Shown here in pieces: positions 15,088-17,710 of a stretch of 17,710 nt of DNA. Position 1 is the first letter of the stretch. Each line of letters starts with the position of its first letter. The notes below the pieces were generated by a model, which made no database searches, was not told where the DNA came from, and worked only from the letters and a program-made list of their open reading frames with translations. This DNA is from Sva-07 sp964549065 (GTDB lineage: Bacteria > Actinomycetota > Acidimicrobiia > Acidimicrobiales > Ilumatobacteraceae), in contig CAZJUC010000050.1 in the NCBI GenBank assembly GCA_964549065.1, positions 1 through 17,710 on the forward strand. The letters are read 5' to 3'. The position numbers were made by a program, and so were the translations under genes.

Positions 15088-15093
15088 TAACGT
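15088..15093 (+). promoter_or_regulatory. possible -10 box of the uppS-dinG transcript
   Basis: TAACGT lies eight bases before the uppS GTG, a spacing that would give a leaderless mRNA. No convincing -35 is seen at 16-18 bp. It is in the short divergent gap between uppS and its degenerate paralogue. Weak support. Confidence 0.25.
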
Positions 15094-15101
15094 GGAACCT
15101 C

Positions 15102-15797
15102 GTGCCGCCCGATCCCTCCGAGACACGTGCCGATGCCGCCGCGCCCCTGCACGTCGCCTGCATCATGGACGGCAACGGACGCTGGGCCGGCCGGCGGGGG
15201 CTCCCGCGCACCGAAGGTCACACCGAAGGCGAGGAGAACCTCGCTCGGCTGGTACGCGTCGCCGTGCAACGCAACATCGGCTGGCTGACCGTGTTCGGCT
15301 TCTCCACCGAGAACTGGCAACGTCCCCGACCGGAGGTGCGCCACATCCTCGGGTTGCACGAGAAGCTCTTCGGACGGGTCGCCGAACTCAACGAGCTGAA
15401 CGTCCGCGTCCAGTGGATCGGCCGGCCGTTCGACTCACCGATGGCGCGCACGCCCCGCTACGTCCAGCGGGCGATCCGCAAGGCGATCGCCGACACCGCC
15501 GACAACACCGGCATGGTGCTGACCATCGCGTTCGACTACGGCGGACGTTCGGAGCTGGTCGCCGCGGTCGAGGCCGCCCGGCAGACCGCTGACGGCATCA
15601 ACGTCGACACGATCGGCGACCATCTCTACCTGCCCGAACTCCCGCCGGTCGACGTGCTCGTGCGAACCAGTGGCGAGCTGCGCGTGTCGAACTTCCTCCT
15701 CTGGCAGGCCGCCGGCGCGGCGATCTACTTCACCGAAGCGCCCTGGCCGGACTTCGACGAACACGAACTCGACGCAGCGTTGGCGCTCGCTCGATGA
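15102..15797 (+). CDS. uppS: cis-prenyltransferase catalytic subunit (undecaprenyl diphosphate synthase-like), C-terminally short
   Basis: This enzyme of about 231 residues condenses isopentenyl diphosphate in cis onto an allylic primer to make the polyprenyl carrier for cell-wall glycans. The catalytic Asp23 lies in HVACIMDGNGRWAGRRG, with Arg27 and His40. FSTENWQRP (67-75) and DYGGR (145-149) are intact, as are Arg188 and Arg194 in VRTSGELRVSNFLLWQ. Two conserved features are absent. The E. coli Glu213 position is Ala207 (QAAGAAIYF instead of QIAYAELYF). The chain stops at WPDFDEHELDAALALAR, without the usual RRFGG tail. The start is GTG at 15102; the longer frame from 15036 would overlap the divergent gene. 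The stop overlaps the dinG ATG by four bases (ATGA). Confidence 0.9.
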   Translation: MPPDPSETRADAAAPLHVACIMDGNGRWAGRRGLPRTEGHTEGEENLARLVRVAVQRNIGWLTVFGFSTENWQRPRPEVRHILGLHEKLFGRVAELNELNVRVQWIGRPFDSPMARTPRYVQRAIRKAIADTADNTGMVLTIAFDYGGRSELVAAVEAARQTADGINVDTIGDHLYLPELPPVDVLVRTSGELRVSNFLLWQAAGAAIYFTEAPWPDFDEHELDAALALAR

Positions 15798-17659
15798 CCG
15801 AAGCCCTCTCGCGCGTCACCGCCGCCCTCGCGAACTCCGAGGATCGCCTCGGCCAGCAGCAGATGGCCCAGATGGTGGCGGACTCGATCACCGCCAAGCG
15901 GCACCTCGTCGTCCAGGCGGGTACCGGCACCGGCAAGACACTGGCCTATCTCGTTCCCGCGATCGAGGCAGACGCCCGGGTGATCGTCGCCACGGCAACC
16001 AAGGCACTGCAGGACCAGCTGGCCACCAAGGATCTGCCCTTCCTCGCCGAGCACATCGGACGCGACTTCGACTTTGCGATCCTCAAAGGACGGTCGAACT
16101 ACGTGTGTCTCCAGCGCCTGCGAGAGATGAGCGCCGACGCCGAGGGCCAGCTCGAACTCGAGACGATGGCGCTCGGCACCAAGGTCGAGATCAAACGGCT
16201 GGCCGAGTGGTCGGGGACGACGTCGACCGGTGACATGGCCGAACTCGACTGGACCCCGTCGGACAACGCCTGGCGGGCAGTCAGCGTCGGCAGCGATGAG
16301 TGTCCCGGCGCCGACCGCTGTCCGCTCGGCGACCCGTGCTTCGCCGAGCAGGCCCGCCGACGCGCTGCGGCAGCCGACGTGATCGTCGTGAACACCCACC
16401 TGTACGGGCTCAACGTGGCCAGCGGCGGCGCGATCCTGCCCGAACACGACGTCGTCGTGTTCGACGAAGCGCACGTCCTCGAAGACATCATGAGTGACAC
16501 CGTCGGCGTCGAGATCGCCCCCGGCCGCTTCGTTGCGTTGTCGGGCATCGTGCGCCGCATCCTCGACGACCCGAAACTGATCGGCTCGATCGCCGAGATC
16601 GCCGAGGGCCTTCGCGATGCGCTCACACCGCACGTCGGCAAACGTCTCACGACACCGCTTCCCGACTCGGTGCAGGACGTGCTCAACGACGCCCGCCTGC
16701 GGCTCGGTCGGGCCAATGACGTCCTCGTCGCGATCGACACGAAGAACGAAGACGCCAAGCAGCGCCGCCTGCGAGCGCAGACGATGACCGGCCGGGCGAT
16801 CGAGCAACTCGACATCGCCATCGAGGGGCGCGAGGGCTACGTCGCGTTCGTGTCCGGGTCTCGGGACGCCCCCCGCCTGGAGATCGCACCACTCGACGTC
16901 GGCCCGGCGATGACCGAAGGGGTGTGGTCGCAACGCACGGCGATCCTGACCAGCGCGACGATTCCGTCGTCGCTGGCCAGTCGGGTCGGCATCGCCGACG
17001 ACAGCGTCGTGGTCGCCGACGTCGGCAGCCCGTTCGACTACGAGCACCACTCGATGCTCTACTGCGCGATGCATCTGCCGAATCCGAACTCGGACGGCTT
17101 CCGGGCGGCCGTGCACGACGAGCTCGAAGCGTTGATCACCGCGGCCGGCGGGCGGACGTTGGCGCTGTTCACCAGCTGGCGTTCGATGGACGAGGCAGCC
17201 GACGCGCTGCGCGAGCGGATCGACCTGCCGATCCTCACGCAGCGCGACCTGCCGAAGCCGGCGCTGATCAAGGCGTTCGCGGACAGCGACGAGACCTGCC
17301 TGTTCGCCACCGCCGGACTCTTCCAAGGCGTCGACGTGCCGGGCCAGACGCTGTCACTGGTGGTGATCGACCGGATCCCCTTCCCGCGCCCGGACGACCC
17401 GCTGCTCAGCGCCCGCCGCGAGCAGCTCGGGCCGTCGGCGTTCTCCGAGATCGACATCCCGCGGGCATCGATGATGCTCGCCCAGGCGTGTGGGCGGCTG
17501 ATCCGCTCGGCAACCGATCGCGGCGTGGTCGCCGTGATGGACCCGCGTCTCGGTTCGGCTCGCTACCGCTGGGACATCATCAAGGCATTGCCGCCGATGC
17601 AACGAACCAAGGTGCGCGCCGACGTCGAGGCGTTCCTCGCCGACATCGCCGCCGGGTGA
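15794..17659 (+). CDS. dinG: DinG/XPD-family ATP-dependent DNA helicase
   Basis: This 621-residue superfamily 2 iron-sulfur helicase unwinds DNA 5' to 3' and is linked to repair of R-loops and damage in relatives. Walker A is QAGTGTGKT (41-49) and the Walker B DEAH box is at 224-227. Between them lie four cysteines, Cys105, Cys170, Cys176 and Cys182, in the expected [4Fe-4S] arrangement. The C-terminal domain has LTSATIPSSL, ATAGLFQGVDVPG and the motif VI-like QACGRLIRSATDRG. No exonuclease domain is fused, unlike Bacillus DinG. The ATG at 15794 overlaps the uppS TGA, so the two are translationally coupled. A palindrome follows two bases after the stop. Confidence 0.94.
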   Translation: MTEALSRVTAALANSEDRLGQQQMAQMVADSITAKRHLVVQAGTGTGKTLAYLVPAIEADARVIVATATKALQDQLATKDLPFLAEHIGRDFDFAILKGRSNYVCLQRLREMSADAEGQLELETMALGTKVEIKRLAEWSGTTSTGDMAELDWTPSDNAWRAVSVGSDECPGADRCPLGDPCFAEQARRRAAAADVIVVNTHLYGLNVASGGAILPEHDVVVFDEAHVLEDIMSDTVGVEIAPGRFVALSGIVRRILDDPKLIGSIAEIAEGLRDALTPHVGKRLTTPLPDSVQDVLNDARLRLGRANDVLVAIDTKNEDAKQRRLRAQTMTGRAIEQLDIAIEGREGYVAFVSGSRDAPRLEIAPLDVGPAMTEGVWSQRTAILTSATIPSSLASRVGIADDSVVVADVGSPFDYEHHSMLYCAMHLPNPNSDGFRAAVHDELEALITAAGGRTLALFTSWRSMDEAADALRERIDLPILTQRDLPKPALIKAFADSDETCLFATAGLFQGVDVPGQTLSLVVIDRIPFPRPDDPLLSARREQLGPSAFSEIDIPRASMMLAQACGRLIRSATDRGVVAVMDPRLGSARYRWDIIKALPPMQRTKVRADVEAFLADIAAG

Positions 17660-17660
17660 C

Positions 17661-17693
17661 GATCACGCCTGGGGTCTGACCCCTGGCGTGATC
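17661..17693. repeat. 33-bp palindrome with different arms but the same centre
   Basis: GATCACGCCTGGGGTC (17661-17676), central T (17677) and GACCCCTGGCGTGATC (17678-17693) pair at 15 of 16 positions, with one T-T mismatch (17670/17684). The GTC-T-GAC centre and the position directly after a stop codon are shared with the 35-37-bp palindromes, while the outer arms are unrelated. It probably terminates the uppS-dinG transcript. Confidence 0.85.
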
Positions 17694-17710
17694 AGGTGAT
17701 CGAGGCGGCG

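Noticed and set aside
15036..15101. N-terminal extension of UppS from 15036
   Set aside because: It would overlap the divergent gene's start region and has no family similarity. GTG 15102 leaves a normal short N-terminus before the HVACIMDGN strand.
17692..17710. Possible 3' end of a convergent minus-strand gene (TCA at 17692-17694 read as TGA, preceded by Ala-Ala-Ser-Ile-Thr)
   Set aside because: Only about five codons are visible, too little to support a gene call, although codon choice and overlap with the palindrome fit the pattern seen elsewhere.

Overview
The window is GC-rich, densely packed chromosomal DNA. It has GTG as well as ATG starts, ATGA/TGATG gene overlaps and possible leaderless starts. 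The glyS / recO / uppS neighbourhood resembles the one known from mycobacteria. All this points to a high-GC actinobacterium, possibly the Acidimicrobiia (Ilumatobacter-like); that placement is inference, since there is no rRNA. I see no tRNA, rRNA, CRISPR array, integrase or insertion sequence. Content is mostly housekeeping.

Layout: (1) 1-735 (+) is the 3' end of an alpha/beta hydrolase gene, followed by a 28-bp tandem repeat and a nested hairpin. (2) 868-3720 (-) is a probable three-gene catabolic operon, read right to left: FMN-dependent 2-hydroxyacid dehydrogenase, crotonase-family protein, flavodoxin-like NAD(P)H/FMN oxidoreductase. (3) A GntR/UTRA regulator (-, 3807-4532) is divergent from a mitochondrial-type aconitase (+, 4594-6882), with a nitroreductase (+) behind it. 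(4) The tryptophan genes trpF-trpB-trpA (-) overlap at their junctions. trpC lies upstream and is separated from them by an oppositely oriented ppk2 (+). trpC follows glyS and a small ABM-domain gene. (5) recO (-) and a degenerate cis-prenyltransferase homologue (-) face a divergent uppS-dinG pair (+).

Most interesting observation: two divergently transcribed cis-prenyltransferase paralogues at 14434-15797 show complementary losses. The (+) UppS keeps the catalytic Asp (DGNGRW) and the substrate motifs. It lacks the C-terminal RxG tail and the Glu equivalent to E. coli UppS Glu213. The (-) paralogue has lost the catalytic Asp and the FSxENWxRP motif but keeps exactly that Glu and a C-terminal RRFGG. 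This is the same division of labour as in the eukaryotic DHDDS/NgBR (Rer2/Nus1) heteromer. I infer a bacterial two-component undecaprenyl (or other polyprenyl) diphosphate synthase.

Second theme: a family of near-perfect palindromes sits exactly at gene 3' ends. Three are near-identical 35-37-bp copies. One more shares the GTC-(A/T)-GAC centre with different arms, and a short relaxed version lies at the glyS end. Several overlap or supply the stop codon, and they probably serve as terminators or REP/REPIN-like elements.
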